The position numbers and the translations under genes are program-made. Positions 35,536 to 45,300 of a stretch of DNA of 64,000 nucleotides are shown here, piece by piece. Where the stretch lies: positions 248,001-312,000 of the forward strand of contig NZ_ATZI01000001.1 in the NCBI RefSeq assembly GCF_000428125.1. Direction: 5' to 3'. Source of the DNA: Bacteroides graminisolvens DSM 19988 = JCM 15093. GTDB taxonomy: Bacteria > Bacteroidota > Bacteroidia > Bacteroidales > Bacteroidaceae. Each line of letters starts with the position of its first letter. Position 1 is the stretch's first letter. The notes beneath the pieces were generated by a model. The model worked only from the letters and a program-made list of their open reading frames with translations, had not been told where the DNA came from and ran no database searches.

Positions 35536-37494
35536 ATGAAAAACAACAGTATGAAAAAGCTATTTTTAGTGATGACATTGCTTCAGGTGTTTACAATTTG
35601 TAATGCTGAGAAGAAAGAGTTTAAAAGCCCTGACGGCAGATTATTAGTGGTGGTTTCCGACGAAAATGGTTCCCCGTCATATTCAGTTAACTACAATGGT
35701 ATCCTTTTCCTGAAACCGTCTCCGTTAGGATTACGAACAAATATCGGTGATTTTTCTCATAACATGTATTTTTCCGGAGATGTAAAGACGTCGGCTATTG
35801 ATGAAACTTATCAGTTGCGCAACATTAAACAAAGTAAGGTTCATTATACCGCTACAGAAGCTGTTTGCTCATTTATGCAACAAGGGAAACGTATATTTGA
35901 TGTTGTATTTCGTATCAGTAATAAGGATGTAGCTTTTAAATATAAGATATTCTCTCAAGGTGAAACCCATAGTTGTGTCGTTCAAGAAGAAGTTACCGGA
36001 TTTGTTCTTCCTGAAGGCACAACAACTTTCCTTTGCCCTCAAAGTAAACCAATGGGTGGATTTGCTCGTACATCTCCCAGTTACGAAACTCCTTATACGG
36101 TAGATGATGCTTTGGGCAAAAATGGCTGGGGTGAAGGTTATACGTTCCCATGCCTTTTCAAGAATGGTAATAAGGGATGGGTTTTGATCTCTGAAACAGG
36201 AGTGAACGGCAGTTATTGCGGAAGTCGTTTACTTGGAAAGACTGATGGATTATACACCATAGGTTTTCCTCAAACAGGCGAGTGCAATGGTAACGGCACT
36301 GTTGCACCGGGTGTTGCATTGCCGGGCGAAACTCCCTGGCGAACAATTACAGTAGGCGAAACATTGGCTCCTATTGTGGAAACCACAGTTCCTTTTGATG
36401 TATTAAGTCCGTTGTATGACGCTTCAAAGGAATATGTATACGGCGGTGGCTCGTGGAGTTGGATTATTGGAATGGATGGTAGCACTGTTTACGATGAGCA
36501 AATTCGTTATATTGATTTTTCTGCAGCAATGAAATTCCAATCGGTATTGATTGATGCACTTTGGGATACACAAATAGGGCGTGATAAAATTGCAAAACTA
36601 GCGCAATACGCTGCAAGTAAAGGAGTAGCTCTTTATTTGTGGTATAATTCTAATGGCTATTGGAATGATGCTCCTCAGTCGCCTCGTGGCTTTATGGACA
36701 ATGCCATTGCGCGACGCAAAGAGATGAAATGGATGCAAAGTATTGGGATTAGGGGCATAAAAGTTGATTTCTTTGGTGGCGACAAACAGCATACCATGCA
36801 ACTGTATGAAGATATTTTGGCTGATGCCAATGAGTATGGACTGCTTGTTGTGTTCCATGGATGTACTTTACCTCGGGGCTGGGAAAAAATGTATCCTAAT
36901 TTTGCGTCTGCCGAAGCGGTACTAGCCAGTGAAAATCTTCATTTCTCTCAAGGAAGTTGTGACAATGAAGCGTTTAACGCCTGCCTGCATCCTTTTATTA
37001 GAAACACTGTGGGCAGTATGGACTTTGGAGGAAGTGCCTTAAATAAATATTATAATGCAAACAACGCCCCAAGAGGTAGCCGTAGGGTGACTTCCGATGT
37101 TTTTGCATTGGCTACTGCTGTTTTGTTCCAGAGTCCGGTCCAGCATTTTGCCTTGGCGCCTAATAACTTGACAGATGCACCTTCATGGGCCATTGACTTT
37201 ATGAAGCAAGTTCCTACTACATGGGATGAAGTACGTTACATTGACGGTTATCCTGGAAAATATATCATTTTAGCACGTCGCCATGCCGATAAATGGTATA
37301 TTGCGGGGGTTAATGCCCAAAAGGAAACACTGAATGTTAAAGTTCATTTGCCAATGATATCAGCCGGCGAATCTGTACAGATCTATACCGATAACTTGCA
37401 GTTGGAAGGTAGTACAAAGCAAGTCAAAATGAATAAAAAACAGGAAGTTCAGTTATCAATACCTTGTAACGGTGGAGTTTTGATTGTAAAATAG
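35536..37494 (+). CDS. GH97 glycoside hydrolase, retaining (alpha-galactosidase-like)
   Basis: A 652-aa exported GH97 enzyme (signal to about residue 24, ICNAEKKEF). The N-terminal beta-sandwich begins KEFKSPDGRLLVVVSDENG; the (alpha/beta)8 barrel has SWSWIIGMDGSTVYDEQIRY and GIRGIKVDFFGGDKQ. GH97 splits by mechanism: inverting alpha-glucosidases such as SusB use a Glu base, while retaining members use an Asp nucleophile in a KVDF context. Asp411 here (KVDF) puts this protein in the retaining group, whose studied member BtGH97b is an alpha-galactosidase; that specificity is an inference. Start choice between codons 1 and 6 (35551) is open. It leads the plus-strand operon and GH31 follows after 15 bp. 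Confidence 0.93.
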   Translation: MKNNSMKKLFLVMTLLQVFTICNAEKKEFKSPDGRLLVVVSDENGSPSYSVNYNGILFLKPSPLGLRTNIGDFSHNMYFSGDVKTSAIDETYQLRNIKQSKVHYTATEAVCSFMQQGKRIFDVVFRISNKDVAFKYKIFSQGETHSCVVQEEVTGFVLPEGTTTFLCPQSKPMGGFARTSPSYETPYTVDDALGKNGWGEGYTFPCLFKNGNKGWVLISETGVNGSYCGSRLLGKTDGLYTIGFPQTGECNGNGTVAPGVALPGETPWRTITVGETLAPIVETTVPFDVLSPLYDASKEYVYGGGSWSWIIGMDGSTVYDEQIRYIDFSAAMKFQSVLIDALWDTQIGRDKIAKLAQYAASKGVALYLWYNSNGYWNDAPQSPRGFMDNAIARRKEMKWMQSIGIRGIKVDFFGGDKQHTMQLYEDILADANEYGLLVVFHGCTLPRGWEKMYPNFASAEAVLASENLHFSQGSCDNEAFNACLHPFIRNTVGSMDFGGSALNKYYNANNAPRGSRRVTSDVFALATAVLFQSPVQHFALAPNNLTDAPSWAIDFMKQVPTTWDEVRYIDGYPGKYIILARRHADKWYIAGVNAQKETLNVKVHLPMISAGESVQIYTDNLQLEGSTKQVKMNKKQEVQLSIPCNGGVLIVK

Positions 37495-37509
37495 ATTAAT
37501 CATAATACG

Positions 37510-39951
37510 ATGAGAACATGTAGCTTATTTCTTATTTTGTGTTTGGGAGTGTCAACTCTGTTGGCGCAAGATTACCAAAAGACATCATCAGGTGTCAAAA
37601 CTTCTCAAGGAGGTATTGATCTGGAATTGCAATTTATTACACCATCTGTTGTAAGAGTAGTGAAAGCTCCGCAAGGTCATGTGTACACTAAAGAGAGCGT
37701 CTCTGTAATAGCTAAACCTCAAAAGGTTAATTTCCAAACGACAGCGAAAGATTACCAAATTATATTGAGTTCCGGATCTATTAAGGTTTGTGTGAATACT
37801 CAAACAGGGGCAATAACTTACCAGACTAGTAAGGGTGAAATTTTATTGACGGAAAAAGAAACAGGTCCAAAGTTTATTGACTTCAACGATGCAGGAGTAA
37901 AAACATATACTGCTTACCAACCTTTTTTGCTAGATAAAGAAGAGGGCATTTATGGTTTGGGACAGTTGCAAAACGGTAAAATGATTCAGCGCAACATGAC
38001 CAAGAATCTAATTCAAGGGAATGTTGAAGATGTATCTCCTTTCTTTCAGTCAACAAAAGGCTATGGGCTTTTTTGGGATAACTATTCTCCCACGCTTTTT
38101 ACTGATAATGAGTCTGAAACATCTTTCCGTTCTGAGGTAGCTGATTGTATTGATTATTATTTTATGTATGGCGCCAATGCCGATGGGGTAATTGCACAAA
38201 TGCGCTACCTGACTGGAGAGGTGCCTATGTTTCCGTTATGGACATACGGGTTTTGGCAAAGCAAAGAGAGATACAAAAGTCAAGAGGAGACTGTAGGTGT
38301 TGTTAAAAAATACCGTGAATTAGGAGTGCCTCTTGATGGAATCATACAAGATTGGCAATATTGGGGGAATAATTATCTTTGGAATGCAATGGAGTTTAAA
38401 AATCCCTCATTCAGTGATCCTCAAAGAATGATTAACGAGGTGCATAACATGAATGCTCACATGGTTATTTCCATATGGTCTTCATTCGGTCCAATGACCA
38501 AGCCTTACAAAGAAATGGATAAGAGGGGCATGTTGTTTAATATTTCAACTTGGCCTCAATCGGGTCTTGAGACTTGGCCGCCCGAGATGGATTACCCTTC
38601 CGGAGTACGCGTATATGATGCTTATAATCCCGAGGCTCGCAATATCTATTGGAAGTATCTGAATGAAGGTATCTTCCAAAAAGGAATGGATGGTTGGTGG
38701 ATGGACTCAACAGAACCTGATCATCTCGACTGGAAGCCTGAAGATATGGATACTAAAACTTTTTTAGGTTCTTTTCGTAAAGTACGGAATATCTATCCTC
38801 TAATGACGGTTGGAGGAGTGTATACTCATCAGCGTGCGGTGTCAAATGATAAACGTGTGTTTATACTTACGCGTTCAGGTTTCGTAGGCCAACAGCGTTA
38901 TGGAGCAAACGTATGGACAGGTGATGTGGCTTCTACTTGGGAGAGTCTTCGTAACCAGATACCGGCAGGACTGAACTTCTCTCTTTGTGGTATGCCGCAT
39001 TGGAATAGTGATATTGGCGGTTTTTTTGCCGGACATTATAACAAATCATGGAATGATGGGTCAGGTTCTAAAAACCCCATGTTTCAGGAGTTGTATGTGC
39101 GTTGGTTGCAATTTGGTGCATTTACACCCATGATGCGTTCACACGGTACAGATGTGCCGAGAGAAATTTATAATTTCGGTGTGAAAGGTGAGCCTGTGTA
39201 TGATGCCATTGAAAAGATGATAAAATTGAGATATTCATTGTTGCCTTATATTTATTCTACCTCATGGGACGTTACAAACAATCAGTCGACTTTTATGCGG
39301 GCATTGGTCATGGATTTTGTTGACGATAAAAAGGTATGGGATATTAATGATCAATATATGTTTGGTAAGTCACTACTTGTAGCTCCTATTGTTCATCCAC
39401 AATATACGCCTGAAAAGGCAGTCAAAGTTTCCGAAGAAGAGGGCTGGAACAGAGACTCAGCAAAGAAGGTTGGTAATAATACCCTAACTAACTTTGCTGA
39501 AACAAAAACGACTAAGATATATCTTCCGGCTGGTGCTGTTTGGTATGACTTTTGGACAAATCAGAAACAGGTGGGTGGTCAGGAAATAACGAAAGAAACA
39601 AGCCTTGATGCCATTCCATTATTTGTAAAGGCAGGTAGTATTATTCCGATGGGCCCCGATGTGCAATATGCTACTGAAAAATCGTGGGATCAGCTCGAAC
39701 TACGTGTTTACACTGGTGCTGATGGCTCTTTTACCCTTTATGAAGATGAATTCGATAATTATAACTACGAAAAAGGAGCATATATTGAAATCCCCATGAA
39801 ATGGCATGATTCTGGTCGTAAGTTAACCATTGGAGACACTAAAGGGAGCTATCCCGGTATGCTAAAGAATAGAACTTTTAAGGTTGTTCTACAAGATGGA
39901 AAACAGAAAATAGTTCATTATAACGGGAAAAAAGTGACGGTTTCATTTTGA
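37510..39951 (+). CDS. GH31 alpha-glycosidase, first paralogue (alpha-xylosidase/alpha-glucosidase type)
   Basis: An 813-aa exported enzyme (signal to ~residue 19, TLLAQDYQK) of family GH31, retaining exo-alpha-glycosidases. After the N-terminal beta domain (about 20-210, with YGLGQLQNGKMIQRNMTKNL) comes the barrel: IQDWQYWGNNYLWNAMEF, the nucleophile Asp399 in WWMDSTEPD, and the acid/base Asp472 in TGDVASTWESL. SDIGGFF and RSHGTDVPREIY follow. The C-terminal beta domain has IPMGPDVQYATEK and ends in a lectin-like section with EDEFDNYNYEKG. Many GH31 of this layout in plant-glycan loci are alpha-xylosidases, but alpha-glucosidase or alpha-galactosidase cannot be ruled out. It follows GH97 by 15 bp and precedes a second GH31 by 45 bp. 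Confidence 0.9.
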   Translation: MRTCSLFLILCLGVSTLLAQDYQKTSSGVKTSQGGIDLELQFITPSVVRVVKAPQGHVYTKESVSVIAKPQKVNFQTTAKDYQIILSSGSIKVCVNTQTGAITYQTSKGEILLTEKETGPKFIDFNDAGVKTYTAYQPFLLDKEEGIYGLGQLQNGKMIQRNMTKNLIQGNVEDVSPFFQSTKGYGLFWDNYSPTLFTDNESETSFRSEVADCIDYYFMYGANADGVIAQMRYLTGEVPMFPLWTYGFWQSKERYKSQEETVGVVKKYRELGVPLDGIIQDWQYWGNNYLWNAMEFKNPSFSDPQRMINEVHNMNAHMVISIWSSFGPMTKPYKEMDKRGMLFNISTWPQSGLETWPPEMDYPSGVRVYDAYNPEARNIYWKYLNEGIFQKGMDGWWMDSTEPDHLDWKPEDMDTKTFLGSFRKVRNIYPLMTVGGVYTHQRAVSNDKRVFILTRSGFVGQQRYGANVWTGDVASTWESLRNQIPAGLNFSLCGMPHWNSDIGGFFAGHYNKSWNDGSGSKNPMFQELYVRWLQFGAFTPMMRSHGTDVPREIYNFGVKGEPVYDAIEKMIKLRYSLLPYIYSTSWDVTNNQSTFMRALVMDFVDDKKVWDINDQYMFGKSLLVAPIVHPQYTPEKAVKVSEEEGWNRDSAKKVGNNTLTNFAETKTTKIYLPAGAVWYDFWTNQKQVGGQEITKETSLDAIPLFVKAGSIIPMGPDVQYATEKSWDQLELRVYTGADGSFTLYEDEFDNYNYEKGAYIEIPMKWHDSGRKLTIGDTKGSYPGMLKNRTFKVVLQDGKQKIVHYNGKKVTVSF

Positions 39952-39996
39952 CTTGAGGCTTGTTGTCTGCGTGTTAATTTCTAAATTATAAGATCA

Positions 39997-42516
39997 ATGA
40001 AGAAGTTGTTAATTCGAACTTTCATACTAAGATCGACTGTCGTGTTACTAGGGCTAACAAGTGTAACAAGCCTTTCTTCCCAAGTCATTCAATCAACATT
40101 TTCTGCTAATGGCATCTTTTGTACTTTAAAAGAAGGAATGTTGCAGGTTGATTTTGTGACTCCGGATATAGTAAGGGTGCAATACACCAAAGAGGCTAAA
40201 TTTGTTGGTAACGGAACAGATGTTTGTGTCCCTCGTAACCAGGAGAGGGTTCGCTTTTCTCATCGAAAAGAGGCGCAACATTTTTGGTTAAAGTCGGATA
40301 GTTTAATTGTCAAGATAGATATTCGGACAGGGGCTATTTCGTATTTTGATACAAACGGTTCAGCTTTGTTGCGTGAAGATGCTATGATTCCAAGAGTCGG
40401 CACTAAAGTGTTCACGGAGCGAGTTACTTATGATGAGGCGTCAAAGCGAGTAGAAAAAACAGCTAATGGCGATATAGAGGTTAAAACGGTATTGACTCGC
40501 GACACAGTGGGGGCTAGTTGGAAGTACAAGATGAACTTTCGCTGGATGCCTTCGGAAGCACTTTACGGTCTGGGATCACACATGGAAGATTATATGAATC
40601 TGAAAGGAAAAGAACTGTATCTGTGCCAACATAATCTCAAAGCGATGGTTCCGGTGATCAACTCAACAGCCGGTTACGGATTATTGTTTGATGCCGGATG
40701 CAGTATGCTGTTTCGAGATACAGAAGAGGTGGGCTATGTGGAACTGGAGGCTGCCAAGCAGATAGACTATTATTTTATGAAGGGAAAGACAATGGATGCT
40801 GTGATTGCCAATTATCGTCTGCTAACGGGTAAATCGCCCATGATGCCTCTTTATCTTTTTGGCTATATTCAATCAAAAGAACGGTATGTGAGTTCGGATG
40901 ATTTAATAAACACGTTAAAGCTGTTTCGTCAAAAACAGATTCCTGTTGATATGATTGTTCAGGATTGGAATTATTGGCCTGATGGTCAGTGGGGGCGTAT
41001 GAGCATGAACCCGACCTTTTATCCTGATAAAAAGAAGCTGGCCGACGAAATTCATGCGATGAATGCTAAATTGATGATTTCAATTTGGCCTAATGCGGTG
41101 AATAGTCCTCAAACTGATGATTTTAAACAGAAAGGACTGCTTTTCAACGGCACAACTGTTTATGATGCATTTAATCCTTTGGGAAGAGACTTGTATTGGA
41201 ACTATGCAAACAAGGAATTCTTTAGTAATGGCTTTGACGCTTGGTGGTGTGACTCGTCTGAACCATTGGACGCTGATTGGAAATTTATGGATGCCAGTTA
41301 TGGCCCGGACAGTCATGAGAGGCGTTGGAAACTGAATACAGAAATATTGAGTGATGCTTTAGGAGCGGAGCGTAGTCAGTTGTATTCTTTGTATCACGCC
41401 ATGGGTATTTATGAAAATCAACGTGCCACAAATGCATCCAAGCGAGTTGTTAATCTCACTCGGTCTAGCTATGCGGGGCAGCAACGCTTTTCAACCATTA
41501 CTTGGAATGGAGATACACATGCCACATGGAAGTCTTTTGCACAAATGATTCCTGCCGGACTGAATTTTATGGCTACCGGTTGCCCCTATTGGTCAATAGA
41601 TATTGGTGCCTTTTTTGTTAAAAAGGGACCTCAATGGTTTTGGAAAGGTGATTATGACAAAGGAGTGGATGATATGGGATATCGCGAATTATATACACGA
41701 ATGTTTCAGTTTGGAGCATTTCTTCCGGTTTTCAGAAGCCATGGAACTGATACACCTCGTGAAGTATGGCGCTTTGGTAAGCCGGGCGAGCCTTTCTACG
41801 ATAGTTTGATAAGTATGCTTCACTTGCGGTATCGCATGCTTCCGTATATTTATTCTTTAGCCGGAAAGGTGTATTGTGAAAGTTATACAATGACACGGGC
41901 CTTGTCTTTTGATTTTTCTTCAGATGCAGGTGTCGCTGATTTGAAAGACGAATTTATGTTTGGACCTTCCTTCTTAGTTGCTCCGGTTACGAACCCAATG
42001 TATTTCACTACTAATTCTACTCCTCTGGAGAATGCAGATAAGAGTCGTCGTGTTTATTTGCCTTTAGGTGCAGATTGGATTGATTTCTGGACGGGAACAG
42101 CTTTAAAAGGGGGGCAATGGGTTAAAGCTGACGCTACTATTGATAAAATCCCTTTGTTTGTAAGGCAGGGGGCAATTATTCCTATGGGACCAGTTATGCA
42201 ATATACATCTGAAAAAAAGGATGGCGAATGGGAAATACGCATTTATCCGGGTGCCGATGGTTCGTTTACTGTATATGAAGACGAAGGTGATAATTACAAG
42301 TATGAACAAGGTTCCTGTTCTACCTATCGCTTAGACTGGAACGACAAACAGAATACATTAACAGTTTCTGATCGTAATGGTACGTTTCCAGGGATGCCAA
42401 CCTCCCGTAAATTACGATTGGTAAAGGTTGGCAAAGGTTCCGGAGTTGGGATAATAGAAACTGCTAAGGAACAATGTATTGAATATAACGGCCGTAAATT
42501 GGCAGTGAAATTATAA
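39997..42516 (+). CDS. GH31 alpha-glycosidase, second paralogue
   Basis: An 839-aa exported GH31 (signal to about residue 29, SVTSLSSQ). The same domain order as the preceding gene, but clearly diverged: the barrel has VQDWNYWPDGQWGRMSMNPT, nucleophile Asp419 in WWCDSSEPLDADW, acid/base Asp506 in WNGDTHATWKS, then SIDIGAFF and RSHGTDTPREVW. The C-terminal beta domain ends with EDEGDNYKYEQG. The changed residues around the nucleophile (CDSSEP against MDSTEP) and the longer insertion between nucleophile and acid/base suggest a different linkage or sugar than the first copy. It sits 45 bp after the first GH31 and 26 bp before GH43. Confidence 0.9.
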   Translation: MKKLLIRTFILRSTVVLLGLTSVTSLSSQVIQSTFSANGIFCTLKEGMLQVDFVTPDIVRVQYTKEAKFVGNGTDVCVPRNQERVRFSHRKEAQHFWLKSDSLIVKIDIRTGAISYFDTNGSALLREDAMIPRVGTKVFTERVTYDEASKRVEKTANGDIEVKTVLTRDTVGASWKYKMNFRWMPSEALYGLGSHMEDYMNLKGKELYLCQHNLKAMVPVINSTAGYGLLFDAGCSMLFRDTEEVGYVELEAAKQIDYYFMKGKTMDAVIANYRLLTGKSPMMPLYLFGYIQSKERYVSSDDLINTLKLFRQKQIPVDMIVQDWNYWPDGQWGRMSMNPTFYPDKKKLADEIHAMNAKLMISIWPNAVNSPQTDDFKQKGLLFNGTTVYDAFNPLGRDLYWNYANKEFFSNGFDAWWCDSSEPLDADWKFMDASYGPDSHERRWKLNTEILSDALGAERSQLYSLYHAMGIYENQRATNASKRVVNLTRSSYAGQQRFSTITWNGDTHATWKSFAQMIPAGLNFMATGCPYWSIDIGAFFVKKGPQWFWKGDYDKGVDDMGYRELYTRMFQFGAFLPVFRSHGTDTPREVWRFGKPGEPFYDSLISMLHLRYRMLPYIYSLAGKVYCESYTMTRALSFDFSSDAGVADLKDEFMFGPSFLVAPVTNPMYFTTNSTPLENADKSRRVYLPLGADWIDFWTGTALKGGQWVKADATIDKIPLFVRQGAIIPMGPVMQYTSEKKDGEWEIRIYPGADGSFTVYEDEGDNYKYEQGSCSTYRLDWNDKQNTLTVSDRNGTFPGMPTSRKLRLVKVGKGSGVGIIETAKEQCIEYNGRKLAVKL

Positions 42517-42542
42517 ATAAAATCAACCTATATTAATACCGA

Positions 42543-43871
42543 ATGAAGAAGTTATTTTTATCAGGCTTGTCATTGCTATTGGCTTTGACTGCCACAACGG
42601 GAATTGCTCAGAATCCCATTATTCAAACGAAGTACACGGCAGATCCGGCTCCTATGGTTTATAATGACACGGTTTTTCTATATACAACTCACGATGAGGA
42701 TGATGCCGAAGGATTTAAGATGCTTGATTGGTTGCTTTACACCTCTACGGATATGGTTAACTGGACAGATCACGGAACTGTGGCATCTTTGAAAAGCTTT
42801 GAATGGGTGAAACGAGATAACGGCGCTTGGGCAGAACAAGTTATTGAACGCAATGGCAAGTTCTACATGTATTGCCCCATACACGGCAATGGAATAGGGG
42901 TCTTGGTTGCTGATAGTCCTTATGGTCCATTTAAAGATCCTCTAAATAAACCTTTGGTATGGCAAAAAGAACATTGGGATGATATTGATCCTACAGTGTT
43001 CATTGATGATGATGGTCAGGCTTATATGTATTGGGGAAATCCCAATGTTTATTATGTAAAGCTCAACGAGGACATGATTTCCTACTCAGGTGATATTGTT
43101 AAATTGAGCGAACGCCCGAAACATTATCAGGAAGGTCCCTGGACATATAAACGTAACGGGCATTATTACATGGCTTTTGCTTCTACTTGTTGTCCCGAGG
43201 GGATTGGTTATGCAATGAGTAATACACCTACCGGTCCTTGGGAAACCAAAGGATACATTATGCGGCCTACAGAAAAATCCAGAGGCAATCATCCAGGAAT
43301 CATTGATTATAAAGGGAATTCTTATGTATTTGGGTTAAATTATGACTTGCTTCGAAGAGAAACGCCTGAACATCGTGAACGGCGTTCTGTTTCAGTTGCT
43401 AAAATGACTTATAATCCGGACGGAACAATCAATGAAGTTCCTTATTGGTCAGAAACGAAGCTCGAACAAATAGGCTTTTTCAATCCTTATCGGAAAGTAC
43501 AGGCTGTGACTATGGCTTGGGGCTATGGACTAAAAACGGAAGAATCAGCAAATAATAAAATGTACCTCACTCATATTGATAACAATGAATATCTGTGCGT
43601 TCGTGGTGTTGATTTTGGAGCGAAAGGTGCTAAGGAATTTATAGTTAACGCTGCATGTGATAGCATGGAAGGTCTTATTGAAATTCGTTTGGATGGTGCT
43701 GACGGACCATTAGTTGGAACGGTTAAAGTGAAACCTACTGGTAGTTCTGATATATATGAACTGATGTCATGTTCCATAAAAGGAGCCAAACAGATACACG
43801 ATCTATACCTATGCTTTAAAGGCAAAAAGGCAAATGATTTATTCAAACTCGATTATTGGGAATTCAAATAA
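42543..43871 (+). CDS. GH43 with C-terminal CBM6-like module, first copy
   Basis: A 442-aa exported five-bladed-propeller hydrolase (signal to ~residue 22, TGIAQ). The three GH43 active-site acids are visible: Asp34 (base, [10 protein letters not shown]), Asp149 (pKa modulator, [12 protein letters not shown]) and Glu197 (acid, YQEGPWTYKRNG). Residues ~320-442 look like a CBM6 beta-sandwich (VTMAWGYGLKTEESANNKMY, then LIEIRLDGADGPLVGTVKV). GH43 enzymes of this layout are alpha-L-arabinofuranosidases or beta-xylosidases. The gene is followed after 27 bp by a close paralogue in the same operon. Confidence 0.92.
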   Translation: MKKLFLSGLSLLLALTATTGIAQNPIIQTKYTADPAPMVYNDTVFLYTTHDEDDAEGFKMLDWLLYTSTDMVNWTDHGTVASLKSFEWVKRDNGAWAEQVIERNGKFYMYCPIHGNGIGVLVADSPYGPFKDPLNKPLVWQKEHWDDIDPTVFIDDDGQAYMYWGNPNVYYVKLNEDMISYSGDIVKLSERPKHYQEGPWTYKRNGHYYMAFASTCCPEGIGYAMSNTPTGPWETKGYIMRPTEKSRGNHPGIIDYKGNSYVFGLNYDLLRRETPEHRERRSVSVAKMTYNPDGTINEVPYWSETKLEQIGFFNPYRKVQAVTMAWGYGLKTEESANNKMYLTHIDNNEYLCVRGVDFGAKGAKEFIVNAACDSMEGLIEIRLDGADGPLVGTVKVKPTGSSDIYELMSCSIKGAKQIHDLYLCFKGKKANDLFKLDYWEFK

Positions 43872-43898
43872 TTGATATGCATATTTAAAGTTATCGAA

Positions 43899-45251
43899 AT
43901 GAAACACAAATCTTTCTTATTATTGTTTTTATTGATGTTTGCATTAAAAGGTTTTTCTCAGAATCCTATCATTCAAACATTATATACGGCCGATCCGGCT
44001 CCTATGGTATATAACGATAAGGTTTATCTATATACGACTCACGATGAAGATGGTTCCACTTGGTTTACAATGAATGATTGGCGACTTTACACAACAACAG
44101 ATATGGTAAACTGGACTGATCACGGAACTGTTTTAAAATATACGGATTTTAGCTGGGGGAAAGCAAACGCCTGGGCTGCCCAATGCATAGAACGCAACGG
44201 CCGTTTTTACATGTATGTTCCGTTAACGGGACAAGACAACCAAGGTGCTATTGGTGTGGCAGTTGCCGATAGTCCTTATGGTCCTTTTATAGATCCGTTG
44301 GGTAAACCACTTGTTAAAAGCGGGAAAGGTGATATTGATCCTACTGTATTTATCGATGATGATGGTCAAGCGTATCTCTATTGGGGAAATCCAAACTGTT
44401 ATTACGTCAAACTGAATGAGGATATGATTTCGTATAAAGGAGATATTGTAAGTGTCCCCATGACAGTAGAGTCTTTTGGCAAGCGCGAAGGAAATCCAGA
44501 AAGAGCTACGCTTTACGAAGAAGGACCTTGGCTTTACAAGCGCAATGGATTGTATTATCTTTTATTTGCTGCCGGCCCAATTCCCGAGCATTTAGGCTAC
44601 GCAACTAGTAACAGCCCAACTGGTCCTTGGAAATACGGTGGAGTATTAATGCCTGCTGAGGGACGTAGTTTTACCAATCATCCCGGGATAATTGATTTTA
44701 AAGGCAACACTTATCTTTTTTATCACAATGGGGCTCTACCCGGTGGAAGCGGGTTTACTCGTTCAGTATGTGTTGAAGAACTCGCAATAAACAAAGATAA
44801 GTCATTACCTCAACTAAAGATGACGAATGGTGTTTCGAAACCTTTGGGAACACTGAATCCTTATGTGAAGACAGAAGCGGAAACGATTGCTTGGTCCGAG
44901 GGCGTTAAGTCCGGACATGATCAGCGTGTGGGAGTCTTTGTTACTGCAACAACAAACGGTAGTTACACGAAAGTAAGGAACGTAGATTTTCAGAAGACTG
45001 CTGCTAGAAGCTTCATAGCCAGAGTAGGGACAACCCACAATGGCAACGTTGAAATGGAAATTCGGTTAGATAAGATAGATGGGCCCTTAGTTGGTACAAT
45101 AAAGGTTCCATGTACCGGAGGCAGTGATCGATGGGCTTTGATTGAGACCCATGTTACTCCTATAACTGGAATTCATGATGTTTTCTTTGTTTTTAAAGGA
45201 AGAGCTGCCAGCAACATTATGTATTTTGATTATTGGAGGTTTACGAAATAA
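43899..45251 (+). CDS. GH43 with C-terminal CBM6-like module, second copy
   Basis: A 450-aa paralogue of the preceding enzyme, from the ATG at 43899 (the frame extends nine codons further to a TTG, but the signal peptide starts [20 protein letters not shown]). The catalytic acids are Asp32 ([10 protein letters not shown]), Asp147 ([12 protein letters not shown]) and Glu208 ([12 protein letters not shown]). Compared with copy 1 there is an 11-residue or so extra segment before the acid ([18 protein letters not shown]), a loop that lines the active site and could change the substrate. The CBM6-like part (~330-450) includes [16 protein letters not shown]. The last gene of the plus-strand operon, it ends in a terminator hairpin. 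Confidence 0.92.
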   Translation: MKHKSFLLLFLLMFALKGFSQNPIIQTLYTADPAPMVYNDKVYLYTTHDEDGSTWFTMNDWRLYTTTDMVNWTDHGTVLKYTDFSWGKANAWAAQCIERNGRFYMYVPLTGQDNQGAIGVAVADSPYGPFIDPLGKPLVKSGKGDIDPTVFIDDDGQAYLYWGNPNCYYVKLNEDMISYKGDIVSVPMTVESFGKREGNPERATLYEEGPWLYKRNGLYYLLFAAGPIPEHLGYATSNSPTGPWKYGGVLMPAEGRSFTNHPGIIDFKGNTYLFYHNGALPGGSGFTRSVCVEELAINKDKSLPQLKMTNGVSKPLGTLNPYVKTEAETIAWSEGVKSGHDQRVGVFVTATTNGSYTKVRNVDFQKTAARSFIARVGTTHNGNVEMEIRLDKIDGPLVGTIKVPCTGGSDRWALIETHVTPITGIHDVFFVFKGRAASNIMYFDYWRFTK

Positions 45252-45258
45252 CAGTTAG

Positions 45259-45300
45259 AAAAAGAGAACCGTATGAAACACGCATACGGTTTCTCTTTTA
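45259..45300. terminator. Bidirectional terminator after the GH43 pair
   Basis: AAAGAGAACCGTATG (45261-45275) pairs with CATACGGTTTCTCTTT (45283-45298) apart from one bulged base, with T runs on the plus strand and A-rich flanks on the other. The GH43 and PfkB genes converge on it. Confidence 0.85.

Noticed and set aside
19159..45251. Naming PUL1 as a xyloglucan locus because of GH31, GH43 and GH3
   Set aside because: There is no GH5_4, GH9 or GH74-type endo-xyloglucanase and no GH2, while a PL1-like lyase and a GH97 are present.
19159..45251. Naming PUL1 as a pectin (homogalacturonan) locus because of PL1
   Set aside because: No GH28, GH105, PL9, PL10 or pectin esterase is present, and the remaining enzymes act on neutral sugars.
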